Assembly (NCBI GenBank): GCA_037447655.1
Contig: JBBHKE010000990.1
Location: 126,001-190,000, forward strand
DNA from: Zygnema cylindricum
Lineage: Eukaryota > Streptophyta > Zygnematophyceae > Zygnematales > Zygnemataceae
Direction: 5' to 3'
DNA: 64,000 bases
The notes under the pieces are model-generated. The model did no database searches, was not told the origin of the DNA, and saw only the letters and a list, made by a program, of their open reading frames with translations. The position numbers were made by a program, and so were the translations under genes. Shown here in pieces: positions 10,796-21,981 of the stretch. Numbering within the stretch: position 1 is the stretch's first letter; each line of letters starts with the position of its first letter.

Positions 10796-12676
10796 CCTAT
10801 AACATGAAGGTGCATGCAATATCATCAGATGTGCTCAACTTAAACTCAAATGATAGCGAGATATCGTAAATGAAATAAAACATAAAGTACAAATGGACAA
10901 ATACCGCAACAGGCAAGGTGGAAGAAAAAGAAAGGTCAACGACTTAGCTGGTTATGGTTAGGTTGGTTTATTTACTAAGCCGATGGATGACCACTAGGCC
11001 CCACGGTCTATTTATATTCCTTGCAGGAGTTATCTTTATCAAGGATAATCTGAATTTATACTTAAATAGAATAAATCAAAGCATAAACAACCGAGAAAGA
11101 TAAATAAAAACCGAAAATGACAATATGCCCGACACTTATGAGGTTTGAGATAACCAAACTCAAAAGATGCGCAAAAGCCAAATAGAAATAAATACACAAT
11201 CACAATAAATAATAACAACACAACAATAATTCCAACATGCAACTTCCACACTAATTAAAGTTCAGCCACAATCGGGAAAGAAGTTTGTGTTGTGAGATCG
11301 CGGTCGAAATCCACTCAAAAAGATGAGAAAAATGAAGGGAAACCGTGTAGGTCTTGGCCGAAGCCGTATAGATTAATTTGTAAGGCTTTACAAGATATGG
11401 ATAATGTAATAGAAAAACTAGACGCTTCACGCAAAGGCAGAAAATCGCCTCTAAGCTGTCCGGACAATTTTACAAATAAAAGATGGCTGCAGAGAATCCT
11501 CAATACTGAAAATAAATCAAATGAATAATTCCTGCACTTGAAAATTGTGTGCAGGAAATGACAAGAAATGAACTAAGTAACAAAAACTACGCCTAGCGAA
11601 AACAAGCCAATCAGAGTACAGCGTGCTATGTCAATATTTGCGTCTAGTTTGGATTCAGCCAATAGGAAGCCGAAATCCTATGCCCTACGTTACAAAATCT
11701 ATAACCTACGGATTAAAACCCTTCCTATCTACATGTGAACGCGTGAACCTCCAAATGGTTCACGACTTAAAATGGTCCAATCGTGTAGCTCCGTCAGAAC
11801 TGACAGTCGATTTATCTGTCATTGCGTCGACGGTCCAGATGCGAAGTTACGATCATTACATAATCAGCGTCGACGGCCGGGATGATACTTCGCGCGAAAT
11901 GATTACAAATTGTCGTCGGCCCGAATTCCGGGAAATGAAATTAGGTACTGTAGGACCGAAGGTACGGCCCGATTTGTAGTCGCGGGAATTCCGGGTAATG
12001 TGAGCCGTACGGTCGGCGCAAAATAGTCGAATCCACCGTCGGCGGAAATCGAGGGAGATATTTATGGTACGACAAGTTTATTTGTACCGTCGTAAATTCA
12101 AAAATGTGTCGTCGACGGGAAATCTGGTAAAAAATAAATAAGTACGGCAGAACCGTAAGTACGGTCAATTTTGTGGCCGCGGAAATTCCGGTCGCCGTAA
12201 GTCGTACGGTCGCCGCAAAATAATAAAATCCGCTGTCGACGAAATCGCGGAAATTATACGTCGTACGGTAGGACCGCGGGTACGGTCCAAATCGCCATCC
12301 CGAAAATCACGAAAAATGTGGGTCGTACGGTACAAGTCGTACGGTTCTGCGAAACCCAAATAATACCCAAATACGAGTTAGTGTAGCGGCTGCCCGTCCT
12401 AACACCTAAATATAAAAAACTAAAATAGCCGACGAGATGCGGCATGACATAAACATAAATAAATTGAAAACAGTACGAGTTTAACCAACAATGTTTGAAT
12501 AAAAGCAATTGTCATGAAAAGAGAAAGGAAACATATTGACATTACCAAACCTTTCACATAATGTTGAGGACGAGCTATGTAGTAACCACAACACCTCACA
12601 TTAAATTTCGAGATACGAAGAATTTATGTGTTTTCAATTCAACAAATAGACAAAGAATCAACGAAATTCACAGCAC
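10796..12676. other. Non-coding stretch with degenerate repeats
   Basis: No convincing gene; the short open frames have no recognisable domain. From about 11945 a roughly 198-base unit recurs imperfectly: GTACTGTAGGACCGAAGG at 11945 resembles GTACGGCAGAACCGTAAG at 12144, and both are followed by CGCGGRAATTCCGG and then GTACGGTCGSCGCAAAATA. A partial third unit starts near 12262. The stretch is dense in GTACGG/CCGTAC words. Confidence 0.5.
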
Positions 12677-12940
12677 TCACCCATTTACTTCCAGTCTTCG
12701 TAAGCCTTTCACTCTACTCAAAATTCGTCGGAGAATTTTGTTTCCTAAAGGTGCGCAAAGATGTTCCAAATTAGGACATCCAGATAGCGCCTCCAAGGCT
12801 CGATATAACGATGGATCTGGATTTTTCCTTTCATCATGATGCAATGAGTCGAATGGGAAAATCAGTTGTACTTTTTGAAGATGTGTACAAGCTGAAAGCA
12901 ACTCGTACAAACCTTCATAGGAGGGAGATTCCATTGTCAT
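12677..12940 (-). CDS. Possible leucine-rich-repeat exon
   Basis: An 87-codon open frame with LRR-like spacing: LLSACTHLQKVQLIF, then LEALSGCPNLEHL and ILSRVKGLRRLEV. This resembles the irregular LRRs of F-box or RNI-type proteins. The frame reaches a good splice donor (AAATGG followed by GTGAGT) at its 3' end and has an ATG near its 5' end (12940), so it could be a first or internal exon. No downstream exon was identified and the surroundings are repeats, so it could also be a captured or decayed gene piece. Confidence 0.4.
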   Translation of the reverse strand: MTMESPSYEGLYELLSACTHLQKVQLIFPFDSLHHDERKNPDPSLYRALEALSGCPNLEHLCAPLGNKILRRILSRVKGLRRLEVNG

Positions 12941-12943
12941 GTT

Positions 12944-13140
12944 AGTTTATAAGTTATTATGTTATTTATTGAATATGAATAGTTGACATTGACAATTTTA
13001 ATTGTTGAAGTTATTTTTGTCTCGATTTGTGTAAGATCTTTCATTTTGACCGAAGTTTTGACAATGTGGAATGGTTTTTCTTTTTTTACAACTTAGTCAT
13101 TTCTCTTTTCTACGCCCTTAACTAATTTCTTCAGCTGACA
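12944..13140 (+). repeat. Direct repeat, copy 1
   Basis: Shares a roughly 200-base diverged sequence with 13768-13996 (TTTATTGAATATG, GACATTGACA, TTTTGACAATGTGGAAT, TTTCTCTTTTC, CGCCC). The two copies are about 825 bases apart in the same orientation. No coding potential was seen, so the origin is unknown. Confidence 0.55.
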
Positions 13141-13767
13141 ATAATTTGTTTTGGTATATCAAGTCTGTTAAATGCAACTCTAATAAGGCTTTCCATAGTA
13201 AGGCAGACAATGTCGATTCGCCTGCTTCACACGTGCCACAAGACGTGACAGTGAGACTGTCCGAGCCGTAGAATTGGCTTTTGTTTCCGGTAGGATGAGC
13301 GTCGGAACGGTAGACACATCATCATGGAGAATCCTTATAAACTCTTCTTAATTTCTGTGCCCTGTGACTAGAATGCGTATATAAGTGTGTTGAATCAATT
13401 ATCTTTTCATGTAGGGCCTATCCAAATGTGTGACGTGACAGATCGTTTGCACCCAAAATCCTAGACAAAGGGGTAAGGGACATGTAGTTACAAACCTCAT
13501 ATAGTTTACCGGTATAATGATTAATGTTGTCCTCAATGAAGGCTCGATTTTTTAAAACAGATTGATTAAAATCTTGGAGAATTGATTAGATTTTAAACAT
13601 TTATTTAAAAAATAGTGGTTTTTTGATCCAGCTAAGGAGTTTTCTAAGGATCAACTATTAGAGTTTAACCAAGTGAATTACTCACAAGTGATATTTGGTG
13701 TGATAAACCTATCACAGTGGGTAAAATCACAAGATGTTTTACAAATATTCTTGAGGTCATGTGTAGT

Positions 13768-13996
13768 GTTAGTTTAGAAGCTACTACTGGGATTTATTGA
13801 ATATGGATAGATGACATTGACATTGTAATTGATGAGATTATAAGATGTTTATGTCCCAATTTGTATACAATCTCTTATTTTGACCCTAATGTTGACAATG
13901 TGGAATTTCGTATTTTGCAACTCACTCGTACTCGTACTCACTCGTACTTTTTCGTATCCTTTCTCTTTTCCGCCCCCTTAAATATTCCCTTTTAGC
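13768..13996 (+). repeat. Direct repeat, copy 2
   Basis: Partner of 12944-13140. This copy also contains a short tandem ACTCGTACTCGT stretch near 13921-13945. The segment between the two copies (13141-13767) has no recognisable gene. Confidence 0.55.
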
Positions 13997-14509
13997 TAAC
14001 CATGGTATGAGTTAAAAAAAAACTGAACACTCTATTATCATTAAATCAATATTTTTCAAGGGTTAAATTCGAGACTTAGTATAGATTTAGCATTATTCTG
14101 TTAACTTTTTGGAATCTCGTTAGATTTTAATGCAATCCGACATGAAAGGTTATGTCAAAATGTCATAAAACCTCTTTCATGGATGTATAAGCAATGCCAA
14201 ATTCATTGTGTTCTTGTTCTTGTTTGTTAGATACTTTTTTCTAATCCCAAATTTTTTCCTTTAAAACAAGTGTAAAATTACCTTATAGAACTTGACATCA
14301 AATGTGCCCACGAGCTAACGTGAAAATAAAAGAAAAAATTGCTCATCATTTACTTTCTAGTGAATGCAAGTTTGTGGAAGTTCGAGTATTATCCAATCCC
14401 GTCCCTCCGTATTTAGTATTTACGCGTAGTTGAAGAATCGGCTTGCCTAAAGGCTTACAAATATTTTCCAGCCTGCCCGGCTGCTAATCCAATACCTGGT
14501 CCTCTTTAC

Positions 14510-14730
14510 TACACCGTGTATAGCGATTAGTGTTAATATTTTTTACGTCACTTAAAACATCTTTTCTCCGTACACACTTGTCCGATTTTCAATTTGAAAC
14601 CGCCAATCGGAAGCTGGGAATCTTACCTTTCAATCGCGACCGGCAGATCAACAATCCCACAGTTATGTATGGAGAAAAGATGTTTTAAGTGGCGAAAAGT
14701 CCCTTAACACTAATAACGATACACGGTGTA
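14510..14730 (+). mobile_element. TIR element (TACACCG family), copy 1
   Basis: The ends TACACCGTGTATAGCG and its inverse CGATACACGGTGTA are part of an inverted repeat of about 65 bases. The left arm runs through CGTCACTTAAAACATCTTTTCTCC, and the right arm begins GGAGAAAAGATGTTTTAAGTG. Core of about 90 bases, no coding capacity. If the terminal TA is the target duplication, this fits a Tc1/mariner-type MITE. Confidence 0.75.
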
Positions 14731-14930
14731 CCGTCCAACTTCCATGGGAGCTAGCTTTTCCTCTTCTCGGAGACGACAGGTGTTGTCCTTTCGATCAATT
14801 CGACCATAATATGAACCCGATCCCGCCAGTTCAGGGCGTAACTGGGGGAGGCTGAGAGCCGTCTCTCGAATTTTCCGTAGATTCGTCGATCGCTGTGTGG
14901 TCCCAGGGGCGATTCTAGCTTCTAGCACAG

Positions 14931-15152
14931 TACACTGTGAATCGCTATTAGTGTTGGTGTTTTTTTCGTCTCTTAAAATATATATTCTCCGTACACAATT
15001 TATCTGATTTTGGATCTGACGGTTGCGATTGAAAGGTAACATTCTCAGCTTCTGATTGGCGGCTTCAAATTGAAAATCCGAAAATTGTGTACGGAGAAAA
15101 AATGTTCTAAGTGGCGAAAAAATTACTAACACTAATAACGATACACGGTGTA
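14931..15152 (+). mobile_element. TIR element (TACACCG family), copy 2
   Basis: Same architecture and length class as the copy at 14510. It starts TACACTGTGAATCGC, ends TAACGATACACGGTGTA, and has long diverged arms (CGTCTCTTAAAATATATATTC against GAAAAAATGTTCTAAGTGGCG). The core is inverted relative to copy 1 (GCGGCTTCAAATTGAAAATC against GATTTTCAATTTGAAACCGC). Confidence 0.7.
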
Positions 15153-17146
15153 CTGTAGAGCTCACAAAATTTCAAAAAACCCGAATCCGACATTTTATTT
15201 TTTTCAGAATTTGAACACACGAAATTCGGTCGGGTTATTGCACGCTCCTACATTGTTACCCGGTGCCCGATACGCGCTTACGAAGAAAAAAAAGTTAGCC
15301 GAAACTCAATTTCTATCGACTAACATTACCCTAATAAGTACACAATTAGTGGTACAGAGTGTTGAATACAATTTCAGTTGTATAACTTGTGAAGGGTACT
15401 TTCCGAATATATAATTGTGCGTACGCTATTTTTAGTATGGTACTGTCGTTTCACGTCCCTTTGTGTCGGTTCATGTAGCTTTGTTGTCCGTGTACAGTAC
15501 CCTTTCACTAACCGAACACATTTTGTAATCATTGTAATTATTTTGTCTCTTAGCTTAGTGGAACGTCATTTTCGTCGATTACGTCCGTCCCACCTTTTCA
15601 AGCGCACGTTGAGGTGTACCTTTACAATATTTATTGTGGATTTTTGATTCGTTTCGTTTCAGATTCCTTATACGAAATATTCCTTTTGTTGTTAACTTTG
15701 CCGTCCAAAGACTCCGTCATTTGCCGTCACCAGTTATACCTTTGTCTTTTGCGGCTTTGATTCTTTTGTGGATGTCGTGTAATTAGTCCACTCTAAATCT
15801 AGAGTTAGGCTCAGTACTTAGCTTGTTCCTTTTGTACACTCAATTTTACCGATTATAATGAGAAGACTTTCTCTCCTATGCTTCTCCTTTTGTATTTTTC
15901 TTGTCTCATTTTGTCTTATCTTCTTCTTCCTAATTCTTCATTGCCATGGTTCCTCTCTCTTCAATCTTGGATATCTTTCTCCAATATCTCTTTCTTTGGC
16001 CCGCCATGCCCTTACCTCTTACACAAAGTACAATAATGTTGGATAGTAAGGATATTGGTAGTACCTATCTACGAAATCTTCATCTTTTTTTGTTTTTTGC
16101 TTACCCGGCCGTACCCGATTTTTTTCATTTTTTTTTTATCACTAGGTCCGACCGACCCCCAAAATTTGGCACCCGAATCCGTTCCAGATCCGACGCGGCT
16201 GGCTGGGTTCGGATCCGGTACGGATTCGGGTATCATATTGTGACCTCTGGCCAAGTGGCGGAAATCCCTTCGTTCGGACGCCAATATAGTTCTATACGCA
16301 AATCTCTTTCGATGCCAAATGCAATTTTATTATTTCGTCTGCGATTCTCATTCATCTTGAGACGCCAATCCCCATTGGAATTGCATCCTACGCGCTCGAT
16401 TCACTCCCCCATTGCCCATTCCACCGATGTGGCAATACGTCCCCATGTGGAGAACCATGGCCATGGGGCTTAAGAACACACCAAGAAAACCAGCAGCTAA
16501 CAACCACGTGGATCCCAACAAGAGAAAGCCGTAACCTTGATTCATAGGCTCCCTATCATTATTGCTTTTGGCACCTACACACGAAAGGCTTACGAAAGTT
16601 AATTAAAAAAAAGAAGGTGAATATTATAAAAAACTTACGACATCTCTAAAGATTACAGACATCTAGTTATCAAACCACATTTTTCAACTTTTTGTGACCT
16701 CGAAGGTTTATGGTTTTGTGACATTGCAATGTCATGCTCACTTGTGACCACGTCGACGTTACTTATTCTAAAACTTTCCTATATGGCTTCACGATTTTTT
16801 TTTGTCTTTTACCACTCGATCTACCACCAAATTTTGCATAAAGGTATTAAAGAATAATAAAAAGAAAAGCTCGTTCATTTCATACCGGTATTGTTGCATT
16901 TGGGAGAGAGGAGAGGCATAGTGAGAGGAGGGGGCGAGATGACGATATAGACTTTTGTTAAAGTCCTGTGAATGAAAGTGGAGGCACTACACTCGTGCAG
17001 TTTTTTTTTCTGTACATGCTCGTCATTGTTTCCGTACATGCGCGTGACAAGTTAAAAAAAAATAGTGTGTACTCTCCCTCGTGCAATTTTGTTTAACTAC
17101 GTGTGAAGCTTGCGGCAATGTTTTCCAAAACGTTGTTGAACTTTTA
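15153..17146. other. Non-coding stretch with dispersed repeats
   Basis: No credible gene. Two dispersed repeats are recognisable: 15240-15345 resembles 40140-40250 (CGAAACTCRATTTCT, then CGACTAAC), and 16020-16260 resembles 44335-44550 (CAAAGTACAATAATGTTGGA, a T-rich tract, CCCCAAAWTTTGGCAMCCGAA). A segment near 16680-16830 resembles 18480-18620 (TTTTGTGACATTG, then GTCATGCTCA). Confidence 0.5.
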
Positions 17147-17640
17147 CTACACCGTGACTTGCTGTCCGCATTAAGAAATAATTATTCACGGCGTACTGTG
17201 ACTGCTCTGGTAGAAGCTTGAAAGCGAGCTGGCTTGACGTGGTAGTTTGGTTCGAAAAGTGAATAAAGCCAAATTAAAGTACATTTTAGTTCGAAGATGA
17301 CGCAAAATGTACTTTAGTTTCACACATTTATCGTACGGCATAAGGTTTTCTCGTTGCAGGTTCAATTTTGGAGCAAAACGACTGAAAAACCTTTACTTAA
17401 CACATGAGCGCACACCTTAAGGGTGTGTACCGACGCAAGTTTAAATATACCGCCGAAACTTTGTCCTGTAGTGAAGATTATTCTCACGAGTTTTCCGGGT
17501 GTTCCAATGCTAGAAAAACAGAAGTCGTCACTCGTGACATTCGCAGAAGCTTCGTAATCTTGCGACATTTGTAGGCGTTATTTTCTGTGACAGCTTGTGC
17601 TTTTCAGCGCCAATATCTTGGCTTTTGCAATATAAAGTAC
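17100..17640 (+). repeat. Dispersed repeat, also at 18300 and 27840
   Basis: Segment 17225-17410 resembles 27850-28090 (AAGTACATTTTA, AAGATGAYG, TCGTTGCAGG). Segment 17375-17640 resembles 18300-18570 (TGTAGTGAAGATTAT, AAGTCGTCACT, GACATTTGTAGGCGT). No coding potential was found. It may be a non-autonomous element, but its ends were not resolved. Confidence 0.5.
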
Positions 17641-17746
17641 TTTTAATACGTGCGGCTTACGCACTAAATCCGTTTTAGTACTTTAGCTCTCGTATGATCG
17701 GCGCACTAAAACCGCCCTTGTGATAAACGTGTTGCATTGGTTTTAA

Positions 17747-18294
17747 CCATAGTTCAAAAGTAGGTGAAAGTAGGCCCATACAATATGCCTATTGTATGCA
17801 AAACATACAATATGCCCTTAAGACCCATATTGTATTGGTCGAAAAATGAAAAAAAAAAGTTACAGGGTTGAGTTGCACATGGATCGATAGAGAATTAAAC
17901 GTCATATCTAAATTTTGAAAAAAAATCGGACAAAAAAAATAATTTCTGTGAGTTTTGAGGTAAAACTTTTTTAAACCGTCAGATTTATACGATCGGACGG
18001 TCTCTGATCAAAGTAGCGATCTAAGAAGATCACATGAAAAGCCCATAACACAACTTACGAAAGGACTATCTGTCATATTAGCGTCTGCAAATTTGAACGT
18101 CCGCGTGTTTTAGTTCGCTAAAAAATTTGTCCGTCGGCGTGCGCTGAACTATGATTATACGTCAGATTCGTACGTCCGTACAATAGTGTCCACAGCACAC
18201 ACCCATACAGTATGCCTACTCTACGCGAGTTTAGTGCCAAGTTTTGTGCACCTACCAAAGGCCTACCATAAAAACGCCTACTTTTGAACTATGG
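17747..18294 (+). mobile_element. 548-bp TIR element with TTTTAA duplication
   Basis: Starts CCATAGTTCAAAAGTAGG and ends with its perfect inverse CCTACTTTTGAACTATGG. It is flanked on both sides by TTTTAA (17741-17746 and 18295-18300), so the insertion and its target duplication are intact. No open frame of note inside. The TTAA core of the duplication recalls piggyBac or Harbinger-like target choice, but the family is not established. Confidence 0.8.
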
Positions 18295-18300
18295 TTTTAA

Positions 18301-18645
18301 CGCGGCAAGTGGTAAAGAGTATGTACCGATGCAAGCGTGACGCTACCGACGTAAATTTTGTCTTGTAGTGAAGATTATCTTCGCGCGTTTCCCGGGTATT
18401 GCAATGTTCGATACAAAACTTACAAAAGTCGTCACTTGAGCTCGTGACATTTGTAGACGACACGAAACCTTGTGACATTTGTAGGCGTCATTTATTTTTG
18501 TGACGTTGTAAACGTCTGGTTTTGTGACATTGTCGACGTCATGCTCATTTGTGACACTGTGTCTCGATCTTAACGCCAGGTTTCCTTAGTTTCATTTTTT
18601 GTCTTTTCTTCTCCACCTGTCACAACAGCCCGCGCTAAAGACAAA
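18301..18645. repeat. Repeat with GTGAC...GACGTC motifs
   Basis: Second copy of the 17375-17640 repeat, followed by several variants of TTGTGACATTTGTAGGCGTC and GTGACATTGTCGACGTC. No gene is visible. Confidence 0.5.
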
Positions 18646-18655
18646 NNNNNNNNNN
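18646..18655. other. Assembly gap (10 N)
   Basis: Ten N characters; true gap size unknown. Continuity between the repeat on the left and the LTR-like sequence on the right should not be assumed. Confidence 1.
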
Positions 18656-18949
18656 AAGCACGTATTTTAATGTCGACAGCCACATGAAAGACATGCCTGT
18701 GACATGCTGTACCGGATTTACAGCTGTGCACCATACAGACCTAAGCGAGGGAATTAGGAGCTTCTACGGCGCTAGGTTACAGTAAGGCGGTGCACAGTAG
18801 GCTACACCGCTACTGGTGTTTGGCGGTTTTAGGAGAAGGCGCTAGAGCCGCAATTAAGGCCGACAGGCTAATTAAGTTAGGGTAATTCATTTAACCATAA
18901 CTGTTTTCGAAATACATAGATCCAGTAATGTAAAAGTACGGATTACAAT

Positions 18950-19585
18950 ACGAATAAAAAACCAATACCGCGCATTTTTTCTTTAATGAAACGAATATCG
19001 CGCATGTATTTATTACGGCTACGATTAAATGTGAATTAATCGGACAGCCGGAATTAACGCCGAGATCGCGGAAGAGGATTTTGGCGGTTTGTGGTCATCG
19101 CCACATCGGATGACACGTGGCGGAATGACATTGGATCGCGGCATCTTCGAGGATTAAGGGAGCGAATCCAGACATACCACGTGTCGACATTTAGGCCATG
19201 TCGTACAGTGTCCGTACAGAAAGTACACCGACAGCTGTAATTTTATGCACGAAACTGTAATTTGATTGGCTCCGTACATCAGTAGATAGAGTCTGTGAGA
19301 GAGATAGGACTTAGAAAAATTAGGAGAAAGGACCCTCTCTCCTAGAGAGCTTTTGTACAAAAGGTCAACTTTGAGCCTCCATAACTTACTGCTCGGGGGA
19401 GCAAATTCAGAGATTCTTTTTGCTATCGAATAAGGGAAGTCTTGCCTTCACAAGGGTGAATTTGGTTAGTGTTATTTTTTGCGAGGGTGGCAGTTGTTTT
19501 TGCTGAAACACAAAGGGGTCATGGTTATCCTAGAGGCTTTTTGGAAGCTGTCCACTCTGAGGACTTATGGAGGTCTCAGAGTTCA
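18950..19585 (+). mobile_element. LTR 3' part, C/D-type (plus)
   Basis: Matches the 3' two-thirds of the LTR at 52614-53609: GGCGGTTTGTGGTCATCGCCAC (19081-19104), CCGTACAGAAAGTAC, TAGGACTTAG, and the GGGGGAGCAAATTC block. It ends GAGTTCA at 19585, just after an ATGGAGGTCTCAGAG gag start (19567), which is the same end point as in other LTRs of the family. The 5' start is missing or beyond recognition. Confidence 0.6.
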
Positions 19586-19589
19586 TACG

Positions 19590-20215
19590 ACAATGCCATC
19601 GAGTAGAGTCCTGTCTCCTTTGTACTCGTCCTCATCCTCCCCGAGATTCTTGCTTCCCAAATATATCTTGCCACGTGTGGCCAAGTCATGTTACGTCTAA
19701 CAACCGCCATGGCGGCTATTCCGGGATCTTGGCGATGATGCGGGCCGTCTTATCCAAACCGACATTTAATGCTCACCGTTCAAAACAAATGTCCGATACA
19801 TTTGTTTCGTGCGCACTATAAAAAATCCAACTAGTTTCTATATCGTCTAATAGTAATTCCGTTAATCGGATAAGTGCTCTTGTTATTGTTTAAATAGCTA
19901 TCACACTCTTTGTATCCTAACAAACTGCTACGACAGACTGGTAAGGACTCACGGCTACGCCTCGCCCTGCTGGTCGGAGGTTCGAGTCCTTCCAAACTCA
20001 ACCTTTTTGGTTGAGAGTGACTTAGGTCACTCTTTAGCCCTGCCTAAAGATCTAAGGCAGCCATGGCTCCACCGCCATCTCTCTCTTTCATTGACTACAA
20101 CAATTATGGGGGCTTGAGAGAGAAGGTTGAGGCAGGCTGCCTGTGCTTTTTCTTTTAGCTAACTCAACTAATTAGGACCTAAAAAATACCTTCCCTAAAT
20201 CTTTTTATTTCAACA
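19590..20215 (-). mobile_element. LTR 5' part, C/D-type (minus)
   Basis: On the minus strand it starts TGTTGAAATAA at 20215 and closely follows the 5' part of the LTR at 47243 (conserved GGTTGAGAGTGACTTAGGTC block and the GCAGCCATGGCT motif). It breaks off near 19600, where it abuts the plus-strand LTR piece, giving an inverted LTR-LTR junction. Confidence 0.6.
19928..20008 (+). other. tRNA-like module in LTR (type 1)
   Basis: B box GGTTCGAGTCC at 19979-19989 with a T-arm that pairs (GGAGG/CCTTC around TTCGAGT). An A-box-like ACTGGTAAGGACTC lies upstream and a T5 run follows at 20004-20008. It is antisense to the minus-strand LTR that contains it. Closely related to the module at 47444-47525. 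Confidence 0.55.
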
Positions 20216-20814
20216 GAGAGAAATGTTGCCAATGAGATAATCACAAAGAAAAAGGAATGAAACTCAATGAAATGGAATGGAATGCTATGAAGTGAATACT
20301 TCTTTATTTTATGTATTTTTTCCAAAATAAAGAGGTTTCTTTCGAACACAAATACTTTTGAAGAAAAAGCCTAATAATTGATCGCTTGATAAGTGGATAT
20401 ACATATTTAAAAAATGCATTAAATAAATACATATCGCATTTGACGATGATAGATGTACTGTTTTCTATGGGTAAAAACAATACAAGCTTAAAAAAGATGC
20501 GTCTTGTAGTACATAATTCCTATTTTTGGGAATAAGAGCAGAAAAAACTTTATATAGTACACGCCCTTCTATTATTGCAAAAAAACCAGAGCAAAAAAAC
20601 TTTTCCTTTGGTATAACGTATTTTACATTATTTTTATCATTATTATTATTATTAAAACAAATCACAAGCGTGACAAAACCAAAAGATTGTTGGAGTAATC
20701 GCATTCTATATTTTTCCGACAGAAATAGGTTCTAAGCAAGAAAACAAAAAAAACAGATAATACTTCTTGAAAGTGACTCAACATTCAAAAAAGTATTATT
20801 GTGCAACATTTTAT
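20216..20814. other. Non-coding, no feature recognised
   Basis: AT-rich, with short homopolymer and TTATTA runs. The open frames here are short and overlap on both strands, with no recognisable domain. It ends with the TTTAT copy (20810-20814) duplicated by insertion of the next element. Confidence 0.5.
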
Positions 20815-21237
20815 TGTAAGGATCGATACCCACAAGGATAGAATGACAAGATGTAATGCGGAAGCAAAAGATAACAAGAAGAGATCACTCTAGTATAAGA
20901 CAACATATTTCACCGGAATATTTCCCCTCTTACAAAAAATGATTTTTTCCCCAAACGACTAAGTCCTAAATACTCTCATATCAAGCAAGCAGAGTACTAT
21001 TCAAGCGACGTCGTACAAAAGTACGCCGCGCAAACCAACGAAACAGCATACCGTACTCAGTACTATACAAAAGTACACGACTACCCTACATATCTAAAGT
21101 ACTACGCACGCAAAACCAAACAAAACTATATAAAACTAAACTAATCACTCTACACCAAACAAAGCCACACGTAAACTATATAAATTATAATACGACGCTT
21201 AACAAAACTTAGACGTCGTTTCACAATTAACTTAACA
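20815..21237 (-). repeat. 3' LTR of element F
   Basis: Starts TGTTAAGTTAATTG (minus) directly after a purine tract (GAGAGGGGGAT, 21238-21248) and ends CGATCCTTACA at 20815. Homologous along its length to 26184-26623. Confidence 0.9.
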
Positions 21238-21264
21238 ATCCCCCTCTCATTGTGAAACCCCCTC

Positions 21265-21903
21265 TCAAACTGAAAATAAACCTAATTTAGGTTGTCCACG
21301 TAAAAGTACGTCATAAACCGCCGCCTTAGTCAACATGTCTAAGGCCTCCCCCAAAGTCGACACGTACGTAAACTTAATCTCCTTCGCAACAACCAAATCG
21401 CGTACAAAATGCCACTGGATACGAAAATGTTTTGTTCGCTTGTGAAAGATCAGATTTTTCACAAGCGCCATCGAACTCATGCTGTCAGTAAAGATCTGCA
21501 AGCAGCCAATTACAACGCCTAACTCACTAAGCATCTCCTTGATCCACACAGACGCCTTTGCAGTATTACACGCAGACATATATTCTTATTATTTGGAACT
21601 TAGCGCAACCGTAGGTTGGAGTCGCGAACTCCAAGATACTACCGCGCCGCTCAAAATGAATGCGTACCCTGACGTGGATTTTCCACTGTCAAAATCTCCC
21701 CCCCAATCTGCGTCGCAATAACCGATACACTGCAAAGAGTCCCTTTTGGACGCATACACCAAGCCAAAGTCGATCGTACGTGCTAAATAGCGAAATATCC
21801 GTTTCACTGCCTCCCAATGATTCTTTTTTGGAGCATTGCAATAGCGATTGATAATTGACACCTCCGCCGCATTATTCGGACGCGTGCCTACACTCAAATA
21901 CAT
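21265..21903 (-). pseudogene. Element F RNase H (broken)
   Basis: Copia RNase H motifs: GTRPNNAAEVSIINRYCNAP, RIFRYLARTIDFGLVY, CDADWGGDFDSGKSTSGY, then after a stop SACNTAKASVWIKEML, IFTDSMSSMALVKN and KHFRIQWHFVRD. Catalytic Asp residues are visible in CDADWGGD and TDSMSS. Split by a stop into two frames. Confidence 0.85.
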
Positions 21904-21981
21904 TAAACTACCAACTGCTTTACGAAATGGTACTGAAATATTTTCTTCCTCTTCGTACTTTGTGTACAGTACTTTTGTATC

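Noticed and set aside
14710-15165. 151-codon minus-strand ORF
   Set aside because: It runs across two TIR elements and the spacer between them; no protein-like domain. Treated as chance.
19928-20000. A functional tRNA gene
   Set aside because: A and B boxes are present but acceptor pairing is poor, and the sequence is a recurring LTR component, so it is annotated as tRNA-like only.
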